NCBI GenBank assembly: GCA_003258735.1
Contig: QHME01000002.1
Span: forward strand, 124,001 to 188,000
Direction of reading: 5' to 3'
Source: Candidatus Melainabacteria bacterium
GTDB lineage: Bacteria > Cyanobacteriota > Vampirovibrionia > Gastranaerophilales > Gastranaerophilaceae
Length of the DNA: 64,000 bases
Shown: positions 8,734 through 16,991 of the stretch, piece by piece
Numbering within the stretch: the stretch's first letter is position 1
Layout: every line of letters starts with the position of its first letter
Translations under genes and position numbers: made by a program
The notes under the pieces: model-generated
What the model was told of the DNA's origin: nothing
Seen by the model: only the letters and a program-made list of their open reading frames with translations
Databases searched by the model: none

Positions 8734-9954
8734 TTACTTTTTAACTACATAAGTTCCTGAAGACAATTGCTGAGCAACCTCAATTGCTTTTTTCAATTGT
8801 ACATCGTTTTTGGTTTTGATATCATTTTCACTCAATTCAACAAGCACATCCGGAGTGATTCCTTTTTTATGAATATCTGTACCGTTTGGTGTCAAATATT
8901 TTTGGATTGTAATATTGATACCTGCATTATTTGGAAGTTTATTAATTTCTTGTACCAACCCCTTACCAAATGATTGAGTGCCAACTATCACACCACGTTT
9001 GTTATCCTTAATTGCACCTGAAAAAATTTCACTGGCAGATGCAGAACCCTTATCAACCAAAACTACAAGCGGTTTTGTTGTCAAAGTTCCACGATTAGCT
9101 TTTGTTGTTTCCTTATAACCATCACGGTCAACTGTACTTACAATCGCACCACCATTTAAAAACATATCTGAAATATAAATCGCATTACTTAAAAGTCCAC
9201 CGGGATTTGAACGCAAGTCTAAAATATATGCCTTTTTATCGGTCGATTTTGTCAAAATATCAGAAATTTCTTTTGATGCATTTCTGCTGATAAATGAACT
9301 CAATCTAATATAACAAATATCTTTTGGCATATTTACATTTTCAGGAATTTTTTGAGAAACTGATTTTATTTCAATTTCCTTACGAGTAATTGTGTAGGAT
9401 TTTGGCTCTTGATCTTTACGTTTAACCACAAGGGTAACGTTTGTACCTTCCTCCCCACGAATTTGGTCAGCTGCTTTGTCAACAGTTATCCCTTTTGTGC
9501 TTTTACCATCAATTGATAGAATCTCATCATCAGCCATCAAACCTGCTTTTTCAGCCGGAGTATCTTCAATTGGAGCAATAACCATCAATTTACCGTCTTT
9601 AACACCGATTTGAATACCGATACCTTTTAATGAACCCTTGATAGAACCAGTTTCTTCGGAAAACTCTTTAGGGTCAAGGAACTTTGTATAAGGGTCGTTC
9701 AAACTTGCAACCATTGTTTCTATAGCCACATAAGCATCAGCATCTGTTTTAATAACATCATCATATCTGTGACGCCATTTACTCCAATCTTGCTCATTAT
9801 TTGTTTGGTCCACATATTTTGAATTGATTAAACGCCAAACATTGTCATACAACTCTACCGGAGTAGACGCATGAACATTAGAACGAATAACCCATCCAAA
9901 CATAAAAATAAATGCACTTAAAAATATAATACTTTTTTTCATCAGTTTTCTCAT
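8734..9954 (-). CDS. ctpA: S41 family C-terminal processing protease (CtpA-like)
   Basis: The 406-residue protein has an N-terminal signal/anchor (KKSIIFLSAFIFMFGWVI). A PDZ domain spans about residues 105-190 (GIGIQIG, APAEKAGL-type DTPAEKAGLM, GDEILSIDG-type loop). The S41 protease domain carries the Ser/Lys dyad, Ser306 in GSASASEI and Lys331 in QSFGKG. The family cleaves periplasmic or exported proteins at C-termini; in cyanobacteria CtpA matures D1, which is not relevant in a non-photosynthetic relative. The GGAGG upstream of ATG 9954 is about 11 bases away, slightly long. It is monocistronic by the hairpin downstream and the gap upstream. Confidence 0.93.
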   Translation of the reverse strand: MRKLMKKSIIFLSAFIFMFGWVIRSNVHASTPVELYDNVWRLINSKYVDQTNNEQDWSKWRHRYDDVIKTDADAYVAIETMVASLNDPYTKFLDPKEFSEETGSIKGSLKGIGIQIGVKDGKLMVIAPIEDTPAEKAGLMADDEILSIDGKSTKGITVDKAADQIRGEEGTNVTLVVKRKDQEPKSYTITRKEIEIKSVSQKIPENVNMPKDICYIRLSSFISRNASKEISDILTKSTDKKAYILDLRSNPGGLLSNAIYISDMFLNGGAIVSTVDRDGYKETTKANRGTLTTKPLVVLVDKGSASASEIFSGAIKDNKRGVIVGTQSFGKGLVQEINKLPNNAGINITIQKYLTPNGTDIHKKGITPDVLVELSENDIKTKNDVQLKKAIEVAQQLSSGTYVVKK

Positions 9955-10069
9955 TCTTATTTACACCTCCAATAATCCCTTCCCTTATTACCTTTAGACG
10001 AAGAAACCATAAAAAAGTTTCATCTATTGAGCAAGGATTATTATAGTGCTTATATTAACACATATAAAA

Positions 10070-10101
10070 AAAAATGTGAAATTTTAAATTCCACATTTTT
10101 C
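10070..10101 (-). terminator. Intrinsic terminator after tdk
   Basis: On the minus strand the arms AAAAATGTGGAATT and AATTTCACATTTTT pair with one G-U wobble and run into a long U tract (the A run at 10066-10074 on the plus strand). It sits just after the tdk stop. Confidence 0.7.
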
Positions 10102-10106
10102 TAAAT

Positions 10107-10724
10107 CTAATCTTTGCTAAATTGTAAAAGGCGGAAACCCATTTTCTTTTTCTTCGCCTCAACATCAGGAAGCTCATAACACTTGATACAACGAGCCTCA
10201 TAGGTTTCATCTCCACCAATCATAATCAACGGAGAATTTTTATCGGCAGGTTTACCGTCAATCAAACGTTGGGTTCTTGTAGCATGTTCACAGCCACATT
10301 TCATGCAAACTGCATGCAATTTATCAACCTTTGTTGCTATACACATCAATTCAGGCATTGACCCAAATGGTTCAGCTTTAAAATCAAGCTCCAAACCTGT
10401 ACCAATAACTTTTTTACCTTGATTCATCAATTCAGTTATGACTTTTACAATATTAGAGTCAAAAAATTGAAGTTCGTCTATCGCAACAACTTCCGCATCC
10501 TTAACAATACTCAAAATTTGCACTGAATATTTAACCTTAACAGCATCCAACCACAAACCGTTTCTTGATTCAATATAATCTCCCTTAGCCCTTGTATCGA
10601 CATCAGGTGAAATAACTTTAACCTTCTTCTTTGCAATAATACAACGACGAATTCTTCTCAACAATTCTTCCGTCTTGCCACAACTCATCGGACCTGTAAT
10701 CAATTCAAAACTATATCCGCTCAT
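10107..10724 (-). CDS. tdk: Thymidine kinase
   Basis: A 205-residue type II thymidine kinase. The P-loop GPMSCGKT is at residues 11-18, the Walker B-like AVVAIDELQFFD is in place, and the lasso domain keeps paired Cys (CMKCGCEH and ARCIKCYE) that bind structural zinc. It phosphorylates thymidine to dTMP in salvage, coupling with the pyrimidine salvage suggested by the uridine-kinase-like gene at 1033. The start has GGGAATT before ATG. Its length is typical of the family. Confidence 0.95.
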   Translation of the reverse strand: MSGYSFELITGPMSCGKTEELLRRIRRCIIAKKKVKVISPDVDTRAKGDYIESRNGLWLDAVKVKYSVQILSIVKDAEVVAIDELQFFDSNIVKVITELMNQGKKVIGTGLELDFKAEPFGSMPELMCIATKVDKLHAVCMKCGCEHATRTQRLIDGKPADKNSPLIMIGGDETYEARCIKCYELPDVEAKKKKMGFRLLQFSKD

Positions 10725-10834
10725 AATTCCCTTTAAATTCTCCCAAAAGCATGATTTTCTCTATAAATTAATTATAAAACTTAAAATACTTTATTGAAAG
10801 TAAAAAATTGTAAATGATACAAAACATTAAAATT

Positions 10835-11053
10835 CTATTTGAAATCAAAAATCGCCTTAATCGGAACAGATAACGCATTAGAAATTTTAATAAGTGTTTT
10901 TAACCCAGGTTTATTTATATTAACCTCAATTTTCCCAAGATAATCAAGACTTATTCCTGCTTTTTCGGCAAGTTTTTCTTGTGTGAGATGAGCATTTTCA
11001 CGCAGAGTTTTAATTTGTTTCCCTAATGCAATATATAATTCATCCTCTTTCAT
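10835..11053 (-). CDS. Small XRE-family HTH regulator
   Basis: The protein is 72 residues, one HTH_3 domain (LGKQIKTLRENAHLTQEKLAEKAGIS-x-DYLGKIE). It has no further domain. It is divergent from prepilin copy 2 with a 63-bp gap that contains a clear palindrome. It is homologous in layout to the HTH gene at 2905. Likely a local regulator of the prepilin gene; the direction of control (repression or activation) cannot be read from sequence. Confidence 0.87.
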   Translation of the reverse strand: MKEDELYIALGKQIKTLRENAHLTQEKLAEKAGISLDYLGKIEVNINKPGLKTLIKISNALSVPIKAIFDFK

Positions 11054-11084
11054 TTGACAATATTACTGGAAATGATAACATAAT
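11054..11084 (+). promoter_or_regulatory. Putative promoter of prepilin copy 2
   Basis: TTGACA (11054-11059) and CATAAT (11079-11084) are separated by 19 bases, a slightly long sigma-70 spacer. The perfect ribosome-binding site AAGGAGG (11105-11111) lies five bases before ATG 11117. A TTACTGGA half-site (11063-11070) lies inside the spacer. Confidence 0.5.
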
Positions 11085-11085
11085 T

Positions 11086-11106
11086 TTACTGGACTTTATC
11101 CAGTAA
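11086..11106. promoter_or_regulatory. Palindromic operator candidate at prepilin copy 2
   Basis: TTACTGGA (11086-11093), five bases, then TCCAGTAA (11099-11106) form a perfect 8-bp inverted repeat. A third copy of TTACTGGA (11063-11070) is in direct orientation 23 bp upstream. The palindrome sits between the promoter and the Shine-Dalgarno, where a bound XRE dimer would block transcription. This is the best candidate binding site for the divergent HTH protein. Confidence 0.65.
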
Positions 11107-11116
11107 GGAGGTTAAT

Positions 11117-11878
11117 ATGTTCACACAATTAAGGAAACTAGTAGCAGAACCACAACCCAAGATGAAATTCGGATTTACTTTAGCAGAGGTCCTAATCACA
11201 CTTGGGATAATCGGTATAGTTGCAGCAATGACAATACCGACACTCATCCAAAACCAACAGAAAAGAAAGATGGAAGCTGTATTAAAAGAAGATTATTCAA
11301 TAATTCAGCAGGTAATGAAATTCACTGAATATGACGATGTGTCATTAGATTTGAATGTACCTGACAATTTAGACGGAGCTAAAAACTGGTTCAACACATT
11401 TATGCAACCGCATTTAAAATACGCATCAGTTTGTTTTGACACAAAAGGCTGCTGGCAAGACAAAGGACCGACCAAAACACTAACAGGCGCAACTGCAGAC
11501 TGGAACAGAACAGGTATTGGTGTCGGTTATGGAATAATTACAGTGAAAATGCTAAATGGCTCAAACCTTGATATTGATGGATATTCTGCAGCAGATATGA
11601 AACGTGTATTTGGTACAGATACAACAGGAACATCTCTTGTTATGTACATAGATGCAAACGGTGATAAATTGCCAAATGTCATAGGAAAAGATATTTTTAT
11701 CTTGGTTTGGACACCTGATGGACTTTTCCCTGCCGGAATCAACGAAACAACTGAAACTATCAACCAAAACTGTAGCAAAGAGGCAACTGGCTCTAATGCA
11801 GGATATTATTGTTTAATGAAAATAAAAAACAACGGTTGGGAAATTCCAAAAGATGTTTGGAACATAAAAGTCAGATAA
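11117..11878 (+). CDS. Prepilin-like protein with type IV N-terminal methylation signal (copy 2)
   Basis: The product is 253 residues: a 19-residue leader with basic residues, cleavage expected between Gly19 and Phe20, FTLAEV with Glu at +5, and a hydrophobic helix to about 41. The globular part has Cys pairs (SVCFDTKGCW) and ends with CLMKIKNNGWEIPKDVW, matching the NGWxIP tail of the other two copies. The start is fixed by a perfect AAGGAGG. It is controlled from a 63-bp divergent region shared with the HTH gene. It is likely a secreted/piliated surface subunit; assembly genes are outside the window. Confidence 0.88.
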   Translation: MFTQLRKLVAEPQPKMKFGFTLAEVLITLGIIGIVAAMTIPTLIQNQQKRKMEAVLKEDYSIIQQVMKFTEYDDVSLDLNVPDNLDGAKNWFNTFMQPHLKYASVCFDTKGCWQDKGPTKTLTGATADWNRTGIGVGYGIITVKMLNGSNLDIDGYSAADMKRVFGTDTTGTSLVMYIDANGDKLPNVIGKDIFILVWTPDGLFPAGINETTETINQNCSKEATGSNAGYYCLMKIKNNGWEIPKDVWNIKVR

Positions 11879-11964
11879 CCGATTTGCGTATTTACAACTC
11901 TTGAAAAATATTATAAAATGAGACAGACTTAACAGAATTTTATAAGAAGAAAGAGGAAAATATT

Positions 11965-13071
11965 ATGCAAAAAACTATCTGGGATAAATATGCACAAGTC
12001 CTTGTAGATTATTCGGTAGATGTACAAAAAGGCGAATTGGTAATGATTACGGCTCAATCTTTTGAAGCAAAAGATTTGGTCAAGGCAATATATAAAAGAG
12101 TTTTAGAAAAAGGTGCTCACCCTATCGTAAAAACAGCATTGGGCGATTTGGGCGAAGTATTTTTGAAATACGCATCAGATGAGCAACTTGACTATATCGA
12201 CCCTATTGCAAAAATGGAATACGAAACTGTCGACAAATTCATCTCACTTGGCGCACCACTTAACACAAAAAATATGGCACGTGCTGATTTAACCAAACTT
12301 TCACGCCGTGGCAAAGCTACAAAACAACTTTCAGAAGTTTTGATGAAACGCTCTGCAGAAGGTACTGCAAAATGGGTTATAGCAGATGTTCCAACAAACG
12401 CTTTAGCACAAGAAGCTAAAATGTCACTGGATGAATATTCTGAATTTTTATTCAAATCTTGTTATCTTGATTTGGACAACCCTGTTGACAAATTAAAAGA
12501 ACTTGACGAAAAACAAACGCGTTGGGCAAATTACTTAAACAACGTCAAAGAAATCCATATCACAGGCGAAAAAACAGATATTACCTTCAATGTTGAAGGT
12601 AGAAAATGGATTAGCTGTTCAGGCTTGAACAACTACCCAGATGGAGAAGTGTTCACATCTCCGGTTGAAGATGGAATCAATGGCGAAATTTATTTTGACT
12701 ATCCTCAAAATTACCGTGGAAATTCGGCTCACGGAGTGCATTTATGGATTGAAAACGGTCTAGTCGTAAAAGCTGAAGCCGAAAGAGGTGAAGAGTTTTT
12801 ACATGCAATGATTAATATGGACGAAGGTTCACACGGAATCGGTGAAATCGCAATCGGTACAAACGATGAAATCCAAGAAATTACAGGAAACATATTATTT
12901 GATGAAAAAATTGGCGGAGCAATCCACATGGCAGTAGGCGCATCATACCCTGAAACCGGTGGTAAAAACGTATCAGGTCTTCACTGGGATATGATTAAAA
13001 ACATGAAAAACGGTGGTAAGATATATGCAGATGGCAAATTGATTTACGAAAACGGCAAAATGATTATATAA
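11965..13071 (+). CDS. M29 family aminopeptidase (AmpS/PepS-like)
   Basis: The 368-residue length and sequence match thermophilic-type metallo-aminopeptidases of family M29. The N-terminal YAQVLVDYSVDVQKGELVMI and the C-terminal metal-binding region (GEVFTSPVEDGINGEI, DEGSHGIGEIAIGTN, GAIHMAVGASYPETGG) supply the Glu, His and Asp ligands. It removes N-terminal amino acids from peptides in the cytoplasm, using a two-metal centre. AGAGGAAAA precedes the ATG. It stands alone between a prepilin gene and a repeat-rich gap. Confidence 0.93.
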   Translation: MQKTIWDKYAQVLVDYSVDVQKGELVMITAQSFEAKDLVKAIYKRVLEKGAHPIVKTALGDLGEVFLKYASDEQLDYIDPIAKMEYETVDKFISLGAPLNTKNMARADLTKLSRRGKATKQLSEVLMKRSAEGTAKWVIADVPTNALAQEAKMSLDEYSEFLFKSCYLDLDNPVDKLKELDEKQTRWANYLNNVKEIHITGEKTDITFNVEGRKWISCSGLNNYPDGEVFTSPVEDGINGEIYFDYPQNYRGNSAHGVHLWIENGLVVKAEAERGEEFLHAMINMDEGSHGIGEIAIGTNDEIQEITGNILFDEKIGGAIHMAVGASYPETGGKNVSGLHWDMIKNMKNGGKIYADGKLIYENGKMII

Positions 13072-13529
13072 ATTAGTTGTGTCTCGTAAAAATAGGTCAT
13101 TGTCATTCTGAACTTGATTCCACTACTGTTCCGAATAAATCCTGTAATCAATATATATAGTAAAACTACGAAATAAAATAGTATTAAATAGCAAAAATGG
13201 ATTGCCACCGTCGTGCAAATGCACTCCTCGCAATGACGTTACGTATTTTCAATATCGTCATTGCGAGCGATAGCGAAGCAATCCAGCTTTCTTTTAGATA
13301 AATTTTATTCGGGATAGTAGTGGAATCAAGTTCAGGGTCTATCCATTTGATTAATCCTAATTACGGAAACGATTCCAAAACAAGTTCGGAATAACATCTT
13401 TTATTTATTCATAATACCCCCTCTCTCCACAGCATTTTTGCTGATAATATGAAATTTTGTAAACAAAAGTTTCGTATTATCAGCAAATTTTCCCTTTACA
13501 TGTTTTAATACCAAAAATAGGAGTATGAC
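13072..13529. repeat. Gene-free gap with a nested inverted-repeat element
   Basis: There is no credible ORF. The outer arms 13108-13139 and 13304-13335 are 32-base inverted repeats with two mismatches. Within them an inner pair matches: TGGATTGC (13198-13205) with GCAATCCA (13278-13285), and CTCGCAATGACG (13227-13238) with CGTCATTGCGAG (13256-13267). A third palindrome with the TTCCxAAACAAGTTCGGAA core follows at 13373-13391. The structure looks like a non-autonomous repeat inserted into another repeat. No transposase is nearby. Confidence 0.8.
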
Positions 13530-14780
13530 ATGCAAGTATCAAGAATACAATCATTCAATTATACAAACTTCAACAATATAAAAGGGGCGCAGAACGACCA
13601 TAATATTAATTTGAGGGGCGCAGAGCTTCCAATAAAAAAAGATTTAGCAAAAGTTCCTGTAGGGTTTAAATATGGAGCAAATATCCATTTTGGAGAATAT
13701 ATTGACCCAAATAGAACAGTCCCACATATTGATTACGAAGAATATTTAGCCCTTAGTGGTGCAAGAAAAACAAGACTTCGAGCAAGATATAAAACATTTT
13801 TATCACGTAAAACAAACCAAGAAGGATTGTATGACAACAAATACACTACAAATCCTCTTTCAAATGAGAAAACAGTAGAAGCATTTTTTGATGTGGCAAA
13901 AATGTATAACAAATACAAAGGTCAACCAATTATCTGTTTAGGAAGAAGCCCAAAATGGTTTCTAAATACTTCGTTGTGGATGAAAGACGGAATTGACGGA
14001 TACGATTTCGTTGCATTTTCAAAATATTGGTATCGCCCAGATCCAATTGATGGAGTAAAACTAATTCCTAGCATGGCTCCAACAGAAAAAGAAATAAAAT
14101 CATACAGGAAATATTTAGATAGAATTCAAGCTGATCCAAAATCTATCGTTGCATTCCACGAAGCAACTGGCAAGAAAACAATTCTAACAGACTTTATCGC
14201 AACAGGTAAAGGAGCTGCTTCGTTCCTAGATATTATGGGACACTATGCACAAGATGAAGGCATTTTAGAAAAATTTGCCAAGTCTATAGAAATTGTTGGA
14301 ATTGGCTCTATGGATTATCTAGAAAGTCTAAACCCATACTTAGAAGAATTTTCAGAACCAAGCGTTCCGCTACCTCCAATATTGCAAAAATATGGAAGAG
14401 ATATTAAACAACACTTCTACAATATCAAGAATTTCGAAATGTTCAAAGATATGTTGATGAACCAAAACGTAAATGAATGCCGTTCTACATACTATCCGCA
14501 TCAAGCTTGGACAGTTTACCAACCGGATAAATTTAAAACAGGTTTGATTAAAGATATGAGTAAGGTTAAAGAAATTCGAGAATCAATTCCAACCTCAAAA
14601 GGGGACAGTATGTCACACTTTAGTCCTGCAATGTTCGATTTCAGAAACTTGTTGAGTTTCCATATTTTTGACGAATTAGATAAGGCAAATCTTCTAATTG
14701 AAAAAGGAGATAGAGAAAAAGCTAAGAAAAGATTCAAAGCAACGAAAAAATTTGTTAGAGAATTAAAAAAAGCTATGTAA
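13530..14780 (+). CDS. Unrecognised 416-residue protein, possible phosphoribosyltransferase-like core
   Basis: I do not recognise the family. The N-terminus (MQVSRIQSFNYTNFNN, then INLRGAEL) is Asn-rich without a signal peptide, a style shared by other lineage-specific proteins here. A central region has a beta strand then loop, PIICLGRSPKWFL, and later KKTILTDFIATGKGAASFLD. The latter resembles the acidic/TG-x-G PRPP loop of type I phosphoribosyltransferases (hydrophobic strand, D, then T-G), but this is a weak inference. The C-terminus is Lys-rich. A ribosome-binding site (ATAGGAG) precedes the ATG, and a good terminator follows, so it is a single-gene unit. Confidence 0.7.
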   Translation: MQVSRIQSFNYTNFNNIKGAQNDHNINLRGAELPIKKDLAKVPVGFKYGANIHFGEYIDPNRTVPHIDYEEYLALSGARKTRLRARYKTFLSRKTNQEGLYDNKYTTNPLSNEKTVEAFFDVAKMYNKYKGQPIICLGRSPKWFLNTSLWMKDGIDGYDFVAFSKYWYRPDPIDGVKLIPSMAPTEKEIKSYRKYLDRIQADPKSIVAFHEATGKKTILTDFIATGKGAASFLDIMGHYAQDEGILEKFAKSIEIVGIGSMDYLESLNPYLEEFSEPSVPLPPILQKYGRDIKQHFYNIKNFEMFKDMLMNQNVNECRSTYYPHQAWTVYQPDKFKTGLIKDMSKVKEIRESIPTSKGDSMSHFSPAMFDFRNLLSFHIFDELDKANLLIEKGDREKAKKRFKATKKFVRELKKAM

Positions 14781-14790
14781 GCTTATATAA

Positions 14791-14825
14791 AAGGCCTCGA
14801 AATAATAATGAGGCTTTTTTATTTT
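14791..14825 (+). terminator. Intrinsic terminator after the 13530 gene
   Basis: GGCCTC (14793-14798) pairs with GAGGC (14810-14814), followed by TTTTTTATTTTT. It sits about 10 bases after the stop codon of the plus-strand gene. Confidence 0.85.
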
Positions 14826-14835
14826 TAGAAATAAT

Positions 14836-14867
14836 AAAAGAACCGATTTGAATAAATCGGTTCTTTT
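14836..14867 (-). terminator. Terminator ending the ribosomal operon
   Basis: AAAAGAACCGATTT (14836-14849), loop GAAT, AAATCGGTTCTTTT (14854-14867) is a perfect hairpin with U-rich flanks on both strands. It lies 24 bases after rpsI on the minus strand and can also back up termination of the plus-strand gene. Confidence 0.85.
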
Positions 14868-14890
14868 GTACTCTGTATGGTTTGAAAAGA

Positions 14891-15283
14891 TTAACGTTTT
14901 GAGAATTGGAATCTCTTACGAGCTCTTTTTCTACCATATTTTTTACGTTCTTTAACACGTGGGTCTCTTGTTAATAAACCTTCCAATTTAAGAACGTTTT
15001 TGAATTCTTCGTTAGATTTTACCAAAGCTCTTGAAATACCGTGTCTGATAGCACCACATTGTGATACAACACCGCCACCAACAGCTTTAACTCTAACATC
15101 ATATCTGTCTTGAGTTTCAGTCAAAACTAATGGTCTGTAAACTAACATTTCGATTGCAGGTCTGTTTCCGATGTAATCAGTTAATTTTTTACCGTTTACG
15201 AAAATTCTGCCGCTGCCTTTTACTAATTTTACAACTGCAATAGAGGTTTTTCTACGGCCTGTTGCTTTAATTTCATCTGCCAT
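14891..15283 (-). CDS. rpsI: 30S ribosomal protein S9
   Basis: The 130-residue protein has the S9 signature: [10 protein letters not shown] at the N-terminus, [19 protein letters not shown] in the middle and the basic tail [17 protein letters not shown] that reaches the P-site tRNA. Its ATG overlaps the rplM stop by one base (TAATG), so the two are coupled. A strong AGGAGG is upstream. It is the last gene of the operon, followed by a terminator. Confidence 0.98.
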   Translation of the reverse strand: MADEIKATGRRKTSIAVVKLVKGSGRIFVNGKKLTDYIGNRPAIEMLVYRPLVLTETQDRYDVRVKAVGGGVVSQCGAIRHGISRALVKSNEEFKNVLKLEGLLTRDPRVKERKKYGRKRARKRFQFSKR

Positions 15284-15720
15284 TATTTAGCCTCCTTTTC
15301 TAATACGATTGGTTTTTGAGCTGCGTGTGGATGTTCAGCTCCTGCATAAACTTTCAATTTATTGAATTGTTCAGCACCCAATGTATTGTGTTGTAACATA
15401 CCACGTACAGCATGTTCAATAACGATTCTTGGGTCTTTTTCCATTAATTCTTTGAAACTAGCTGATTTCAAACCACCTGGGTAACCAGTGTGGTGTAAAT
15501 AAATCTTATCAGTTTCTTTTTTACCTGTAACTTTCACTTTTGCAGCGTTGATAACGATAACGAAATCACCTGTATCAACGTTTGGAGTGTATTCAGGTTT
15601 GTTTTTACCTCTCAAAATGTTAGCAACTCTAACAGCCAAGCGACCTAATGTTTCGCCTTCTGCATCAATTACATACCATTTTCTTTCAACTTCTAGAGGT
15701 TTTGCTGAATATGTTTTCAT
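15283..15720 (-). CDS. rplM: 50S ribosomal protein L13
   Basis: A 145-residue L13. Family blocks seen are [39 protein letters not shown] and the [12 protein letters not shown] segment. It is an early-assembling large-subunit protein. It lies directly after truA and is coupled to rpsI, the usual order in cyanobacteria and many Gram-positives. Confidence 0.98.
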   Translation of the reverse strand: MKTYSAKPLEVERKWYVIDAEGETLGRLAVRVANILRGKNKPEYTPNVDTGDFVIVINAAKVKVTGKKETDKIYLHHTGYPGGLKSASFKELMEKDPRIVIEHAVRGMLQHNTLGAEQFNKLKVYAGAEHPHAAQKPIVLEKEAK

Positions 15721-15740
15721 TGCATTTCTCCGTTTATATT

Positions 15741-16508
15741 TTAGTACATTACTTTCATCAATGTTAATCCGTACGGACTAACTGTCATCCCCGCCTTTTG
15801 ACGGTTCTTTGCCTCCAAAACTTCTTTCATGTGTTCAGGAGTCAAGTTGTGCCCTTCTATTTCTAAAAGGGTTCCGACAATTGTTCTCACCATATTGTAT
15901 AAAAAACGATTCCCTACAATATCAATAATCACATTGTCGCCGACCTTTGAAACTTTCGCCTCATATATAGTACAAATTTTGCTTGGGTTAAGCGTTCCGG
16001 AACTCTTGAAACTTGAAAAATCATGTTCGCCAAGAAGGTAATTCAAAGATTTTTGCATCCTATCAACATCTGTCTTGAATTTCACTCTCAACAAATCACC
16101 ATCAAAAGCATTTTTACAACGTCTGTTTACAAATTCAAACCTGTAATAACGCTTCTTTGCCGATTTTTGAGCATGAAACCTATCATCCACAACTTCCAAA
16201 TCTGAAACCGAAATATCATCTGGTAAAATTTCATTTATTGAATAGAGAAACTTTGAAGCAACAATCGTTTCATCAACATCAAAATGAACTACCTGACCCA
16301 AAGAATTTACTCCTTTGTCGGTTCTTCCGGAAAATACTGTCCTAATCGGTCTGTTATTATTTGCAGCCTTGCTGCGTATCAAAGTACAAAGTGCTTTTTC
16401 AAGTTCTCCTTGGATTGTCGGAGAGTCTATCGGGATGCCATTTTCAAATTGAATTTGGCTACCCGAGTAATTCTTTCCGATATATTGAACCTGAAATGCA
16501 TAACGCAT
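15741..16508 (-). CDS. truA: tRNA pseudouridine synthase A
   Basis: The 255-residue enzyme has the catalytic Asp in [18 protein letters not shown] and the [16 protein letters not shown] block ([16 protein letters not shown]). It converts U38-40 of the tRNA anticodon stem-loop to pseudouridine. ATG 16508 is preferred over the in-frame TTG at 16511. It begins four bases after the rplQ stop, so its ribosome-binding site would lie within the end of rplQ. Confidence 0.96.
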   Translation of the reverse strand: MRYAFQVQYIGKNYSGSQIQFENGIPIDSPTIQGELEKALCTLIRSKAANNNRPIRTVFSGRTDKGVNSLGQVVHFDVDETIVASKFLYSINEILPDDISVSDLEVVDDRFHAQKSAKKRYYRFEFVNRRCKNAFDGDLLRVKFKTDVDRMQKSLNYLLGEHDFSSFKSSGTLNPSKICTIYEAKVSKVGDNVIIDIVGNRFLYNMVRTIVGTLLEIEGHNLTPEHMKEVLEAKNRQKAGMTVSPYGLTLMKVMY

Positions 16509-16512
16509 CAAA

Positions 16513-16941
16513 TTACACCAATTGAATTAATGCCATTTCAGATGCGTCACCACGTCTTGGTGGTAAGTGGTAAATTCTTGTGTATCCACCTTTTTTATCA
16601 GAATATTGTTTTCCGATAATTACAAACAATTTTCTTAAAACTGTTTGAGATGCTAATTTTTTATCAGCTTGTGGAGCTTCAAAAACTTCACCTGTAGCCA
16701 AATCCATATATTTACCAGTTTCTTTGTTGTAAATATATCTTGCAGCTTGACGGATTGAGTGAAGGTCACCTTTTTTTGCAAGAGTGATAATCTTTTCAGC
16801 GTATGGTTTCAATGCTTTTGCACGAGCCATAGTTGTAGTGATTTCACCGTGTACAAAAAGTTCAGTAGCTAAAGAACGCAACAAAGCTTTTCTTTGGTCT
16901 TGCGCTTTCCCTAGCGTATGTTTTTTACACATATGTCTCAT
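16513..16941 (-). CDS. rplQ: 50S ribosomal protein L17
   Basis: A 142-residue L17, recognised by [46 protein letters not shown] (shown here in parts). The central region ([21 protein letters not shown]) is longer than in short bacterial L17s. It starts at MRHM, the usual L17 start, and has AGGATAC upstream. It follows rpoA as in most bacteria. Confidence 0.97.
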   Translation of the reverse strand: [142 protein letters not shown]

Positions 16942-16991
16942 TTTTCTGTATCCTTTACTTAATTAATTGTATTTACTTTCAATAATTGGAA

